Shown in pieces: positions 28,264 to 39,294 of a stretch of 64,000 bases of DNA (positions within the stretch are counted from its first letter, which is position 1; every line of letters begins with the position of its first letter). The stretch spans positions 744,001 through 808,000 of the forward strand of contig NC_012994.1 of NCBI RefSeq assembly GCF_000026365.1, given 5' to 3'. The notes under the pieces were generated by a model. The model saw nothing but the letters and a program-made list of their open reading frames with translations. It was not told the DNA's origin and ran no database searches. Source of the stretch: Zygosaccharomyces rouxii. Taxonomy: Eukaryota; Ascomycota; Saccharomycetes; Saccharomycetales; Saccharomycetaceae. The translations under genes and the position numbers were made by a program.

Positions 28264-29880
28264 CTAAACCACTGCATATTCCTCCGCTCTTAGTGAGGTT
28301 ATTAGGTCGTAAGGCAGTTGTTCTTCTGTTTGGGAGTCTGTGATGTTTGCAACACTGACACCCGTCAAACTGGAAGAACCTTGTTCCACATGTGCGAAGT
28401 TAACGTTCAATGGGAAAAGTGCATCTTCATAACCAGCTTCTATGACGAAACTGAAAACTGCGGGTTGACCTGGTTCCACATGGTCCACTTTAATTGCAAT
28501 ACCCATCTCTTCGTCGACACCAGCTAATGATGCGTTACAGTCGTTGTTATCAGGACTTATAAAGACATTTTCTGTCAAAACTGGTACTGTGAATACAAGG
28601 TCTTTCAAATCCTTGTTGTAATCTGGATTAACTTCGAATTCCACAGTGACTTCAAACATACCTTCACCTTCTTCTGATGGGGAAACCCATGTGGAACATT
28701 CAAGCGGAATCAAAGTTTTATCATCATTGGCTCCCACTTTACGCCATCTTAAAACACCTAGAGTTTGGTCATTTGCTGGGAAAGCCTTATCATTACTTCT
28801 AAGACCAATGGATTTGTTCGACAAAAACGCATTTTTATCGATATTAGGGTGAGTTCTAAACTGCATGTTTCTATCCTTAACATTAACATCATTTCCTAGA
28901 ACCAGCTTTGCATGACCTAAAGATTTTTCATTAATGCGCAATTCCAAGACACCTTTCAATTCTGAAGAAGAAACTGCACCATCTCTGGAAATTTGAGCGT
29001 TAACAATTTCTTTGATCAAAATCAAAATACCGTTATTGGTGAAACTATCTTCCTCGTTTTCTGGTTTGATGCTAGGACGTGAAGAGCTGCTATGACGTAC
29101 AGGAGTGACGGCTTTCTTAGAACGAGCACCACCCAATTTCATGCCAGCAGAACCATCGGAACGACGGGGCAGAGAATCTTGAGATGATAAATCTTCCACT
29201 GGCTGATCCCCGAGTTTTTGAGACTTCAAATAAGATTGTTGTGCTGCGGGAGAAGCATGGCTGTAATAACTGTTGTAAGCATTGGTGACGTTTGGATCAT
29301 TACTACCGATGAATTTGTTAGATGGCATGGAGAAATCCATACTTGGAATGCCCATCCTTCTTTCTTGTTCACGTTTAGCAATCTCCTTGGCACGACGTTT
29401 ACGTTCTTCTGTAGCTTCAAACTCTTTGTTACGCTCAATAATTTCTTGGATTCTTTCTTCGTGTGATTCCATGGTCAAATAAGTTGTCACTTGGGTACTC
29501 GACAAATTCTCCTTGTAACCCATGATGACCACTTCATCAAATGCGGTCAAAATCTCAAATGCGCTGTCATAAATCTCATTCTCATCATAAGAGCTCAAAC
29601 AATTGTTAACCGTTTGGGACAAAAGGTTTAAGGTAGACAAATCTTCAATAATGTTGGATTGACGGTTCGTTATCAAAATAATATAGTAATCATCAAATGG
29701 TCTGTAAACATATCTGACATGATTACCTTCAACAAAAGTATGCTCTGAGGAAAGGTTAGTCACTAAACTTTGGAAATTAGACAAAAGCTCCAAGACGCGA
29801 TCCTTGGTCAGTTCTCTGAACTGTCTCGACAACAAAGGTTTACCACTACGTGTGGTGATAGATGCGGCAAGGACAACCAT
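28264..29880 (-). CDS. RET2: RET2, delta-COP subunit of the COPI coat
   Basis: 538 residues, ATG at 29880 (S. cerevisiae 546). An N-terminal longin-like domain occupies about 1-140 (MVVLAASITTRSGKPLLSRQF). A charged helical linker follows at about 150-175 (TEERKRRAKEIAKREQERR). The C-terminal mu-homology domain is at about 280-538 (GVLELRINEKSLGHAKLVLG and LRWRKVGANDDKTLIPLECS). Known role: retrograde Golgi-to-ER vesicle coat; the longin/linker part contacts the Dsl1 tether and ArfGAPs. It corresponds to YFR051C. Confidence 0.97.
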   Translation of the reverse strand: MVVLAASITTRSGKPLLSRQFRELTKDRVLELLSNFQSLVTNLSSEHTFVEGNHVRYVYRPFDDYYIILITNRQSNIIEDLSTLNLLSQTVNNCLSSYDENEIYDSAFEILTAFDEVVIMGYKENLSSTQVTTYLTMESHEERIQEIIERNKEFEATEERKRRAKEIAKREQERRMGIPSMDFSMPSNKFIGSNDPNVTNAYNSYYSHASPAAQQSYLKSQKLGDQPVEDLSSQDSLPRRSDGSAGMKLGGARSKKAVTPVRHSSSSRPSIKPENEEDSFTNNGILILIKEIVNAQISRDGAVSSSELKGVLELRINEKSLGHAKLVLGNDVNVKDRNMQFRTHPNIDKNAFLSNKSIGLRSNDKAFPANDQTLGVLRWRKVGANDDKTLIPLECSTWVSPSEEGEGMFEVTVEFEVNPDYNKDLKDLVFTVPVLTENVFISPDNNDCNASLAGVDEEMGIAIKVDHVEPGQPAVFSFVIEAGYEDALFPLNVNFAHVEQGSSSLTGVSVANITDSQTEEQLPYDLITSLRAEEYAVV

Positions 29881-30076
29881 CTCAATTCACAATCCCCAAA
29901 CGGAACCTCGCAACTTCAATTGGCTTTAATACGATCCTAACTCGCTTGTTTATACTGTTTGATTCAATTGTTCTTTTCTTTATACACGGTGTCGAACCAA
30001 AAAATCAAAGGCTACCCCGCCAGTGGATTTTTTCAGTGGATATGGTTGGGTAACCGCATCACAAACCAACACAACC

Positions 30077-32068
30077 TCACCAACCAAGCGCCATTAGTTT
30101 CTGTATTCTCTTCAATTGAGCGTCTGTAAGCAAACATGACAGCTCTTTGTTCTGATTCTTGATAGCCATGAGTAAGATTTTTTTCAAGGTGTATTTTGAG
30201 AGAAGTTCTTGCACTAAAAACTTGTTAAAATGGAGTAAAAGGAGTGGATGGGAACCAAGCGGTTGATCATTGAGTGGCTCGTTACTGAGCATGTTAATCC
30301 ACTTTCCAATTTCTTGTGGTGTTTCTTCTGTTAAGAAAAGCTGAAAATCTGGTGGTTGTAGGTACAGTCTTATTTTCCAAAAGACATCTCTATCTGCTAT
30401 ATCAATTATCACTGGGTATTTTATGAGAACTACTACAGTTTTAAATTCATTCAGAAGTGATTTAAGTGTATTTTCATAAAACATGGTCTTATCTGCTTGC
30501 AACTGGAAGAATAGATCGAGTTGGACAATGACAATACATGATGTGGCATCAATTATGAAATCACATTGCAATGGCAATTCTTGTTCCACTAGCTGTAATT
30601 GAGTTTCATTACTGAGGTATTGTATGATTTTATGGTTTTCCCTGATCTTGGTAGCATTAACTAGAATTCTTCTTGGGTCATTGGCGGGCTCGAACGGTAT
30701 TGCAGGAGTTTTCGGAGGTTCTAAGGCAGCAGACACAGGACTTGATCCTACCGCTTGGTATCTGTTCATTTCTTGGTTCATTATACGAAACATTGTTGCT
30801 CCATGAGAGGGCGTACTCGTGTAATGGTCGTCATGTTTTCTACTCCTCTTTCTCGAGTGAAGAATCGTCAATAGATCGTCATCAATGAAAGATCTTTTGT
30901 GAGGAATCATGGAAGTATTATCATGCTCAGAATTTATTGTTGAATCCATTGTTTTCTCTCTCTCGGAGGTCGCAGAGGGCTTTTTCGTCATTGTTGGAGC
31001 TAAGCGGCTCGCTGAGGCGAACTTTAGACTTCCGAAGGTATCTTCTTCCAAATTGATAAAATCAAATGAGTTGTATGGGAACTTATGAAACTCAAGCACA
31101 AAAATGGGGGGGTTGAAGGCATATGTCGCTATGGTTTCCCTGGTTGTGCTCTCAGCAATAGCCGTTTTCTCGATTTGCTTGAAGGGATTCCAATCCCATT
31201 GTTTTAGTTCGGATTTGCACATTTTCCAATTCTTAGGTAGTTTAATTTTTGCTCTCTTGTTACTTTGTGTGCAAGTGATATCCATTTTGAAGAACTCTAA
31301 TTTATTGAATTCTAAATCGAAGAGCTGAGATCTTAGCATCTCAAAAACGAGTTCATTTGGATTGGCGCTGGGAACTGGCCATCGTAGCAATTCAGCAGAT
31401 ATTCGGGGAAGCAGAGGCACTTCAGTTGCCTCTAGGATATAGTCCTCGAGTGAGGCTGTTTTGCAAAAGTGGTGCTCAAGCTTCAATTTTTCACCAAATG
31501 CAAACGAAACTGTCTTTGGAATATTCTCTCTTAGCGTTTCCTTGAAACGAGTTCCCAAAACACTTGGCATGAATTCACATCTATTTATTTTCGAACATTG
31601 CTTGATACAGCTGGTTAAAAACTCAAACTTAATCTTAAAACTTTCTCTCCCTTGTAATCGGTTTTTGCGCCTAGCAATAGGATCATGCTGAATTTGAGAC
31701 TTCGATAAGTCAGTTAACCAGACGAATAGCCTTTTGCTTTCATCTTCAAGTTTTAACTTCTCCTTTGGACTATGAAAGTTTTGCAGATTGTCGCTAATCT
31801 CGATTTTAGGCCATGGTAGGCATCTTATGTTGTATTGTTTAGGAGTGAACTTCAGCGGCATTGCTTCTAATTGGAAATGTTCCAAGGAGTCTGTCTTAAC
31901 CTTTTGTAGTTGAACTTTTGGTCCACTAGAGTGGGACAACTTCTGTAAAAGTTTTTGGCTTTTTTTCTCCAAACGCACAGTTTCTTTGGTATTGGTAAAT
32001 GTGTTTTCGTAGCCGCCGTCGGAGCTATTGACAGCAGAGCTGTCCAAAATCCAGTATTCAAGCTCCAT
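30077..32068 (-). CDS. ZIP2: ZIP2, meiotic crossover protein with XPF-like domain
   Basis: 663 residues, ATG at 32068 (S. cerevisiae 704). Fast-evolving sequence; assignment rests on position (YGL249W), size and a C-terminal region that fits an XPF-type nuclease-like fold: hydrophobic strands (CDFIIDATSCIVIVQLDLFF, VVVLIKYPVII) followed by an HhH-like end (LLTDAQLKRIQKLMALGW). Known role: with Zip4 and Spo16 (ZZS complex) it binds branched DNA and promotes class I crossovers. It forms a meiotic gene group with the next two genes. Confidence 0.82.
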   Translation of the reverse strand: MELEYWILDSSAVNSSDGGYENTFTNTKETVRLEKKSQKLLQKLSHSSGPKVQLQKVKTDSLEHFQLEAMPLKFTPKQYNIRCLPWPKIEISDNLQNFHSPKEKLKLEDESKRLFVWLTDLSKSQIQHDPIARRKNRLQGRESFKIKFEFLTSCIKQCSKINRCEFMPSVLGTRFKETLRENIPKTVSFAFGEKLKLEHHFCKTASLEDYILEATEVPLLPRISAELLRWPVPSANPNELVFEMLRSQLFDLEFNKLEFFKMDITCTQSNKRAKIKLPKNWKMCKSELKQWDWNPFKQIEKTAIAESTTRETIATYAFNPPIFVLEFHKFPYNSFDFINLEEDTFGSLKFASASRLAPTMTKKPSATSEREKTMDSTINSEHDNTSMIPHKRSFIDDDLLTILHSRKRSRKHDDHYTSTPSHGATMFRIMNQEMNRYQAVGSSPVSAALEPPKTPAIPFEPANDPRRILVNATKIRENHKIIQYLSNETQLQLVEQELPLQCDFIIDATSCIVIVQLDLFFQLQADKTMFYENTLKSLLNEFKTVVVLIKYPVIIDIADRDVFWKIRLYLQPPDFQLFLTEETPQEIGKWINMLSNEPLNDQPLGSHPLLLLHFNKFLVQELLSKYTLKKILLMAIKNQNKELSCLLTDAQLKRIQKLMALGW

Positions 32069-32415
32069 GTGGACGTAAGAAGAAGAGTAAATGTAACCTC
32101 TCTCTCTTGAATGGGATTTTTATTAGAATGTTACTTAGGACTGCTTTTTCTGAATTCATAGTAGCAATCATGATTAGTTTGAATTGAGCGACGCGCCAAC
32201 AAATTGTTAATTCATAAAGAAGGCCGTAGTGAAAAAGACCACGGGAAATGGAACTTCCAGTAGTCAGCTACAGCTAAATTAAGATTTATTGTAACTCTAC
32301 ATCTTATAATTTAGAACTAAATAGAAATTCCTTTTAACTCATAGTACATTTGGTCCATCCCAAAAATATAGAACCCGAAGCCTCTTCTATCAACCACTTA
32401 TCTGAGAAAAGTCAG
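32069..32415. other. ZIP2-RMR1 intergenic region
   Basis: 347 bp between the ZIP2 start and the RMR1 stop, same strand. It should hold the ZIP2 promoter. No gene-like ORF; I did not find a confident URS1 (Ume6) core. Confidence 0.55.
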
Positions 32416-33264
32416 TCACCCTTCTTCTTCGTTATCAACAATTTCTAATAATTCTTCAGAATCACTTCTATCTTGTTTATCGTCCATTTCCCTATCAGCA
32501 TTATCTTCGTCTTCTTCTAAATTCATAACTACTACTTCCTTGGTTTGTCCATGTGTTGAGGGTAGGCCATTATCATCAAGTACTAACGGATGGGTTTCAT
32601 CATTTTGGAAAGGTTTAATGTTTTTTAAAGTCGCACTACTCTGTGTTAATTCAACGAGCGTATTGTATCTAGAAACAAAACGAGGCCTCGTACTAACGGT
32701 ACCTCTAATGCACTCGGGAACATCAGTCTCTAAATTCTCCAGTGATCTTTGCCTTAGAATGTCAAAAATTGTAGTAATATCGCTGAAAGTTATCTGACTA
32801 TTATAGACGTTGTCTTCGCAAAGGGTTAAATCCAAACACGGAAGTTCTAATATGAGTTCCTTTGAGACAAACGACAGTTTGCCGTGGTAATCTTCCAAAA
32901 ATCTACGAATCAAGTTAAACAATTCATTGCATCCATGTACAAAACCCTTGGTATCTTCACAAATTACCGGTAGATTGAATTGCAACTGGTCTTTCTCCTC
33001 ACAATCGAATAATAGGAATCCATGACCGTTGTACTCAATGAAAACTTGTGGTAGTTTATGCTGTAAAAGCTGCTCTGCAGCCTGGCGTATTTCATTATCT
33101 GAAACTACATGTACTTTATCTTCACTACCATTGGCATTCCCATTCCCAGCTTCTTCTCGATCTGAACCCTCTTGTTCGCCACTACTACTCATAGAATTGT
33201 CGTACTCCAACAAATCCTCTTCTTCATCAACCAATGCAACACCGACATCATCAGAATTATCCAT
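32416..33264 (-). CDS. RMR1: RMR1 ortholog, reduced meiotic recombination protein
   Basis: 282 residues, ATG at 33264. Assigned mainly by position between the YGL249W and YGL251C orthologs; in S. cerevisiae RMR1 is YGL250W (241 residues). Acidic, probably disordered N and C termini (EEEDLLEYDNSMSSSGEQEG; LEIVDNEEEG) flank a folded middle at about 55-200 (QVFIEYNGHGFLLFDCEE, LSFVSKELILELPCLDLTL). RMR1 in S. cerevisiae is required for normal meiotic recombination; its biochemical role is unknown. Divergent from HFM1. Confidence 0.72.
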   Translation of the reverse strand: MDNSDDVGVALVDEEEDLLEYDNSMSSSGEQEGSDREEAGNGNANGSEDKVHVVSDNEIRQAAEQLLQHKLPQVFIEYNGHGFLLFDCEEKDQLQFNLPVICEDTKGFVHGCNELFNLIRRFLEDYHGKLSFVSKELILELPCLDLTLCEDNVYNSQITFSDITTIFDILRQRSLENLETDVPECIRGTVSTRPRFVSRYNTLVELTQSSATLKNIKPFQNDETHPLVLDDNGLPSTHGQTKEVVVMNLEEDEDNADREMDDKQDRSDSEELLEIVDNEEEG

Positions 33265-33529
33265 GACGAATCAAATTGTATTTTATTTCTCGACACTGTT
33301 TTTCTAGAAATGTTCTTCAGTTTATATGCAAATGTGCTTTGTATAGTCAAATTTTATGGATTGTATCCCTCAGCGCGAAGGAATCCCTCGCCACCTTTAA
33401 AAACCTTTTGAATCAACACGAATAAACAAGGTCTAGTCCCAATATCTAGCATTACTTCCTGCCGGATTCTAACTACGATTGTATTTTGTTATTTCCAAAA
33501 TCGTAGCTTTCTAAGCAACTTCTATTATC

Positions 33530-36500
33530 ATGAATGGAGAAATATTGGCTTCCAATAAGTCCCATAAGAACAAAATAGTAATTCAAGGAGAACAGAAAGG
33601 TAGATAAGGAGAGTTCGAAAACTTAAACTAATACCCCTATTGCATTTATTTTTGATTTTAATCTTTTTGCAAATGAATATGACACTGACAGCATTTTATG
33701 TTCAGAAGACAAGAATCATCGTCGCAGTAGCCGCTCAGCTTTCAACGTTGGTATAAAATATAACAACATACTGGATGATGATAACGAGGCATTTGATGAA
33801 AACTCAAATGAGCATGATGATTTTGACTCTATGTTTAACGCGTCAAGCTTTAAAATCACGCAAGATGATACTTCTCTGACTACCAGTTTCCATGAGGATA
33901 TCCCTGCCGTCCAACCTCCTCAGCCTAAGAGAAGGCGTGTGTTGAAAAAAAGTGAGAATAAGGAACTTATAAAAAATGGATTGAGTACAAGCGCTTTGCC
34001 CGATTCCTTCCAATCCTTTTTCCGTTTCAGAGAATTTAACAAGATGCAATCTGAGGCATTCCCAGACCTTTACGAAACTGATATGAATTGTGTGATATCT
34101 TCACCGACAGGCTCTGGTAAAACTGTGCTATTTGAACTGGCCATTATGAGGCTTATAAAGGAAACCGGTGATGCAATCGATAATATTAAGATTCTTTACG
34201 TGGCTCCGACAAAGTCGTTATGCTGCGAAAGATTGAAGAGTTGGGGCCCCAATTTTTTGAATTTAACAGTAGGAATGCTTACAAGTGACACTTCATATTT
34301 GGAGACTGAAAAAGTGAGAAAATGTAATATTATCATAACAACACCGGAAAAGTGGGATCTATTGACCCGGAAGTGGAAAGCCTATAACCGCCTATTTGAA
34401 TTGGTGAAATTGATTCTCGTAGACGAAATTCATACTTTGAGAGAAAGAAGAGGTGCTACTTTGGAGGTGGTCCTAACGAGAATGAATATAATGTGTCAAA
34501 GTATAAGGATAATTGCTATAAGTGCAACTATACCCAACGTGGAAGATATATCATCTTGGCTGAGATCTAAGGATACCCAAGAGAGGGCAAAAATCTTAAA
34601 ATTTGACGATAGCTATAGACAGGTACCGCTTCAAAAAATTGTTTATGGGTATTCCTTTTACAATAAGAACGACTTCTTCTACGACAGCATGTACAATTCT
34701 AAGTTAGATGAAATTCTCCGAATGCATAGTAAAAACCGACCAGTACTCATTTTTTGCCCTACCAGAGCCTCGACGGTTTCCACTGCCAAATATGTGGTTC
34801 AAAATTGCTTTCATTTGGCACCCGGTTCAGATCGAAATGCTGATGAACAATTTCATGATCAGGGTCTTTTAGAATGCTACCATCAAAACGTGGCATTCCA
34901 CCATGCTGGGTTATCAATTGAAGACAGGACAAAGGTTGAACAGGGGTTCTTAGAGGGCAAGATCAAAATATTGTGTTCTACATCCACGTTGGCAATTGGT
35001 GTGAATTTACCAGCATATCTGGTCATTATTAAAGGAACAAGGATATGGAACACCTCAGCGGCACAGGAATATCCTCAGTTGGATGTACTTCAAATGATTG
35101 GAAGAGCTGGGAGACCTGATTTTGAGAATGAAGGATGCGCAATAATAATGACAGATTCCAAAATGAAGCAAACATACGAGAAGATGCTTCATGGGACAGA
35201 TAATTTAGAAAGCTCTTTACACTTAGAATTGACGGAACACCTTTCTGCCGAGATTTCTTTGGGAACCATTTCCTCAACAGAGACTGCAGTAAATTGGCTT
35301 CGTAATACCTTCTTTTATGTGCGGTTCAGTAGAAACCCAGATGTATATGGTAAGATTACAAAATTTATGGATCATATTAATGTGCAAGATTCGCAACTTG
35401 TACAATTTTGTGAAGGTATATTACAAAATCTGCTGCTGAACCAAATCATAGAGAAACAGGACGACCGCTTAATTTGTACACCATACGGATATGCTATGGT
35501 CCGTCATTACGTCCTATTTGATAGCACTAAAATCTTTATCAACGCACCAAAGTCCCAATCAGTTCAGAATATTTTACGTCTGCTATCAGGATCTAAAGAA
35601 TTTACAGATATAAGAATTAGGCACAATGAGAAGCGGTTATACAAAGAGATTAACTCTTCACCTCTAACCAAGTTCCCTTTTTTAACAGAGAAGAAACAAA
35701 GCCAAATAATTGATACAACGTTTCAGAAAGTATCTCTTCTGATTCAGTATGAATTGGGTGGTTTAGAATTTCCCTCGTACCAAGGAGCATCCAAGTTACA
35801 CCAAACACTGGTGCAAGACAAGGCATTAGTTTTTCGAAACTGTTTCCGCATTTTAAAATGCATGGTGGATGCATTTATTGAAAGAAAGGATGGCATATCG
35901 CTAAAGAATACACTTTTTCTGCTGAGATCAGTTAATGGGAACTGCTGGGAAGATTCTACTATGGTTCTACGGCAGTTGAAATCTATCGGGTTAGTCTCCG
36001 TAAGAAAATTGGTCCATCACGATGTTAATAATCTAGAACAGATGCGGCAAATATCCGATCAACAAATCGAATACTATCTTGGCCAAAAGAGGGGTTCGGG
36101 TTCTAAAATCAAGAGAGACTTGACCTTGTTACCTCAATTGCAAGTTAGGTGTAAATTGGAATATTGTTCACATAAGGGTCACCAATTGGAAGTCACTCTG
36201 AAAATTGAACTAAGCGCTCAGTTTGAGACTTCAATATGGCACGGCCAGGGATTGTCACTTGATATCCAAACTCTGAAATCAACAGGAGAGCTGTTAGACT
36301 TTAGGCGCTTAAAGTTGGCACATTTAAAGACCCCCCGTAGCTTTAGAATACTCACAATGATGCAGTTACAATCAGATAGTATTGAGATTAGCATCAATTG
36401 TCTTGAAGTGGCGGGTATCGGAAAAAGTATTCAATTTTCTACAAAAGACCTACCCCAAAAATTCCATGAAACGCCGCCAGTCAAGTCTTATGCGACGGTT

Positions 36501-37106
36501 TTGGACAAGTGCTTAATCCATTCAGACAGCGAATCCGATTTGGAAGACAGTTCACTATCTTCAGATGACTGCCTTTTCCAGTACCTAGACAAAAATCCAA
36601 TTAACCGTCAAATCAATAAAGAAGATGTGCCTGACAATAGGCGAGTAAGATCTAATGGCAATTTTGAATGCAATCATGCTTGCAAGGATAAAAGCCATTG
36701 TAGACACCTTTGCTGCAAGGAGGGCATACCGAAGGAATTGTTACGTTCTAAACGAGCAGCGTCCACAAACCATCCTGCCCCAGATTCTTTTCGAGCTCCG
36801 CAGCAGTCAGTTGACGTCATTCCTACGAGTGATATCAAAGAGGCTCTTGAAAGCGATAGCTCTTTAGAAGAAATTATCCCCTTTCAACCTGAGACAAAAC
36901 GGTTTAATTCTACTTTTGAATATGGCCTTCAGTCTGTTCACAATTCTACCAAACCCACTACTTGCGCTGATCCTAACGTCACCAATGCCGGCGCTATGAT
37001 GCCGCAATCATTAAACTCAATTGCACTTCCAAGTGGCAGTTCAGATTCTAACGAAACAGATCATACGAGGCTGGCCTTCTTAGGATCGGATGTCGATCTC
37101 AACTAG
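33530..37106 (+). CDS. HFM1: HFM1/MER3, meiotic Ski2-like DNA helicase (probable 5' intron)
   Basis: The main uninterrupted frame begins at ATG 33831 (1091 residues), but family-like sequence starts earlier: SAFNVGIKYNNILDDD, in the same frame upstream of that ATG, matches S. cerevisiae PSFKVGLSYNSLLDD. No in-frame ATG exists there after the stop at 33624, so a 5' exon is inferred: 33530-33599 joined to 33706. Motifs: Walker A SSPTGSGKT, DEIH box (LVDEIHTLRE), motif VI QMIGRAGRP, a winged-helix/Sec63 region, and a C-terminal Cys/His zinc finger (CNHACKDKSHCRHLCCKEG). Known role: unwinds or stabilises D-loops to promote class I crossovers. It corresponds to YGL251C, whose intron is spliced only in meiosis with Mer1. 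Confidence 0.92.
33600..33705 (+). other. predicted HFM1 meiotic intron
   Basis: A 106-nt intron model that keeps the frame: 5' site GTAGAT at 33600 (non-consensus, as expected for a Mer1-dependent intron) and 3' site TTCAG ending at 33705. It joins MNGEILASNKSHKNK... to EDKNHRRSSRSAFNV. ATACCCCT at 33631-33638 matches the Mer1 enhancer AYACCCUY at 7 of 8 positions. A weak branch-site candidate is AACTAAT at 33626-33632. Exact sites are inference. Confidence 0.5.
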
Positions 37107-37374
37107 CAAGCAAATAGCACTACTTAACACGATTTGGAGAGTGGTGGCCATCCGGGCCTCTAATCACCTGACAAAAGTTTTTCATGTTCTGGCCACGTGA
37201 ATTCCGCGTGCTCCACAGTTTCCTCCTTTTGGTTCGAAATTACTCATATCCATAGAGGAAGATTTAACACAAGCTGTAAATTGGAATGTTATTCTTTAAA
37301 TGTTCGGGTTATTTTGACAGAGATACATTGCGAACTTGTTGCTGAGGAAGAAATCGGTTCGAGATAATTTAAGC

Positions 37375-39141
37375 ATGTCTGCCATTTCTGATAGTGATAC
37401 TGAAACAGAGGTCATTTCTAGAAACCTGTGCGGTGTGGTCGATATAGGTTCCAATGGTATACGATTTAGCATTTCTTCCAAAGCTGCTCATCATGCAAGA
37501 ATAATGCCCTGTGTCTTTAAGGACAGGGTCGGAATCTCGCTATTTGAAGTGCAGTATGCTGCTAATTCTCTAGAAAAGGAACCAATCCCTGAAGATATAA
37601 TCAATGACATTAGAGCTGCCATGAAGAGATTTAAATTGATCTGTGAAGATTTTGGTGTACCTCAATCCAGTGTTAGAGTTGTTGCGACAGAGGCTACAAG
37701 AGAGGCATTGAACTCCGTGGTGTTTACAGAAGCCATCCATGATTCCACAGGCTGGGAAGTAGAATTGTTGACTAGAGAGGATGAAGGTAGAATTGGTGCC
37801 TATGGTGTTGTTTCCTCATTTAACATAGTCAATGGATTGTATATGGACTTAGGAGGTGGTAGCACCCAATTATCCTGGATCAAATGTATCAATGGTGAAG
37901 TTGAGCAGTCTTCCACACCGGTTTCATTGCCCTATGGTGCTGGTGCACTGGCGAGACGTCTCCACTCAGAAGACAAAAGAGCACTTTTCTTAGAAATCAA
38001 AAAGGCTTATAGTGGGGCCATTGAAAGAATTGGTATTCCTGAAGAAATGCTGCTGGACGCTAAAGAGAAAGGAGGCTTTGATCTCTATACTTGCGGTGGT
38101 GGTTTAAGAGGTATGGGCCACTTGTTACTTTCCCAATCAAAGGATTATCCTATCCAAACAATTATCAATGGATTTTCTTGTTCATACGAAGAGTTCTCAT
38201 CCATGTCTGATTATCTTTTCCTCAAGAATAAAGTGCCTGGATCCAAAGATACCAAGATTTTTAAAGTTTCTGAAAGAAGAGCGTCACAATTACCTGCCGT
38301 GGGTTTGTTGATGAGTGCTGCCTTTGAATCTCTGCCGCAAATTAAAACTGTACACTTCAGCGAAGGCGGTGTGAGAGAAGGTACCCTATATTCAATCCTA
38401 CCGAGAGAAATTCGTGCGCAAGATCCGTTGATCGTCGCCACGAGGCCCTACGCTCCTTTGCTTGCATCCAAATATTTGGAACTTCTAATGACTGCAATCC
38501 CGGTTAAAGACGTACCACCTATCGTCTATAAGAGAGTTGCACCTGCGCTATGCAACTTGGCATTTGTACATGCATCGTATCCAAAGGAACTTCAACCTAC
38601 AGCCTCCCTTCATGTTGCCACGGCGGGTATCATTGCTGGTTGTCATGGCCTTTCACACAGAGCTAGAGCACTCATAGGTATCGCACTGTGTAGCAGGTGG
38701 GGTGGTGATATACCTGAAGGCGAAGAGAAATACATGGATCTTCTAAAAAATGTGGTTCTACGTGATGGGGATAAATCTGAAAGGAAAAGGGTAATATTCT
38801 GGACTAAATATATTGGTACCATCATGTATGTCATCTGTGGTGTACATCCGGGCGGTAATATAAGAGATGGTGCCTTCAATTTCTCCATTCTTGAAAAGGA
38901 AGAAGGTGAGAATGAAGTCAGAGAACTAACAAATGATGAAGCTATGACACCAACCCCCGGAGATGCTAACAACCGCAAGAAACGTGAATTCGAGGTCGTA
39001 GTTAAGATTAGCAAGGATGATCTGAAGACTAGTGCCTCCGTGCGTTCCAGAATCATAACGCTGCAGAAGAAGATAAGGAAACTGTCACGCGGAAGCTCTG
39101 TTAAAGTTAAGATCAGTGTACAATATGCTGAAATACATTGA
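37375..39141 (+). CDS. RTG2: RTG2, retrograde signalling sensor (Ppx/GppA fold)
   Basis: 588 residues from the ATG at 37375 (MSAISDSDTETEV), the same length as S. cerevisiae Rtg2; 13 more in-frame codons begin with TTG. The exopolyphosphatase/guanosine-pentaphosphatase-like domain shows VDIGSNGIRFSIS at about 20-32 and LDYMDLGGGSTQLSW-type phosphate loops near 165. KDDLKTSASVRSRIITLQKK lies near the C terminus. Known role: relieves Mks1 inhibition of Rtg1/Rtg3 when mitochondria fail; also a SLIK component. It corresponds to YGL252C. Confidence 0.97.
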   Translation: MSAISDSDTETEVISRNLCGVVDIGSNGIRFSISSKAAHHARIMPCVFKDRVGISLFEVQYAANSLEKEPIPEDIINDIRAAMKRFKLICEDFGVPQSSVRVVATEATREALNSVVFTEAIHDSTGWEVELLTREDEGRIGAYGVVSSFNIVNGLYMDLGGGSTQLSWIKCINGEVEQSSTPVSLPYGAGALARRLHSEDKRALFLEIKKAYSGAIERIGIPEEMLLDAKEKGGFDLYTCGGGLRGMGHLLLSQSKDYPIQTIINGFSCSYEEFSSMSDYLFLKNKVPGSKDTKIFKVSERRASQLPAVGLLMSAAFESLPQIKTVHFSEGGVREGTLYSILPREIRAQDPLIVATRPYAPLLASKYLELLMTAIPVKDVPPIVYKRVAPALCNLAFVHASYPKELQPTASLHVATAGIIAGCHGLSHRARALIGIALCSRWGGDIPEGEEKYMDLLKNVVLRDGDKSERKRVIFWTKYIGTIMYVICGVHPGGNIRDGAFNFSILEKEEGENEVRELTNDEAMTPTPGDANNRKKREFEVVVKISKDDLKTSASVRSRIITLQKKIRKLSRGSSVKVKISVQYAEIH

Positions 39142-39294
39142 AATAATGCCACTGTATTTAATCGATGTTATTATAATATAATTCTCGGTCAAAAGTATCA
39201 CGTGTATATCACATGCTCGTGTATAATGAGATTTCAGTTTTTCAAAAGTCTTGAAGTTAGGGATCTATTGAAGGCCTTAGTACAACTTACAAGG

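Noticed and set aside
39196..39230. ATCACGTG followed by AT-rich DNA before RPN12, as a centromere candidate
   Set aside because: Again no CDEIII core; the gap between RTG2 and RPN12 is only 200 bp and contains the RPN12 promoter.
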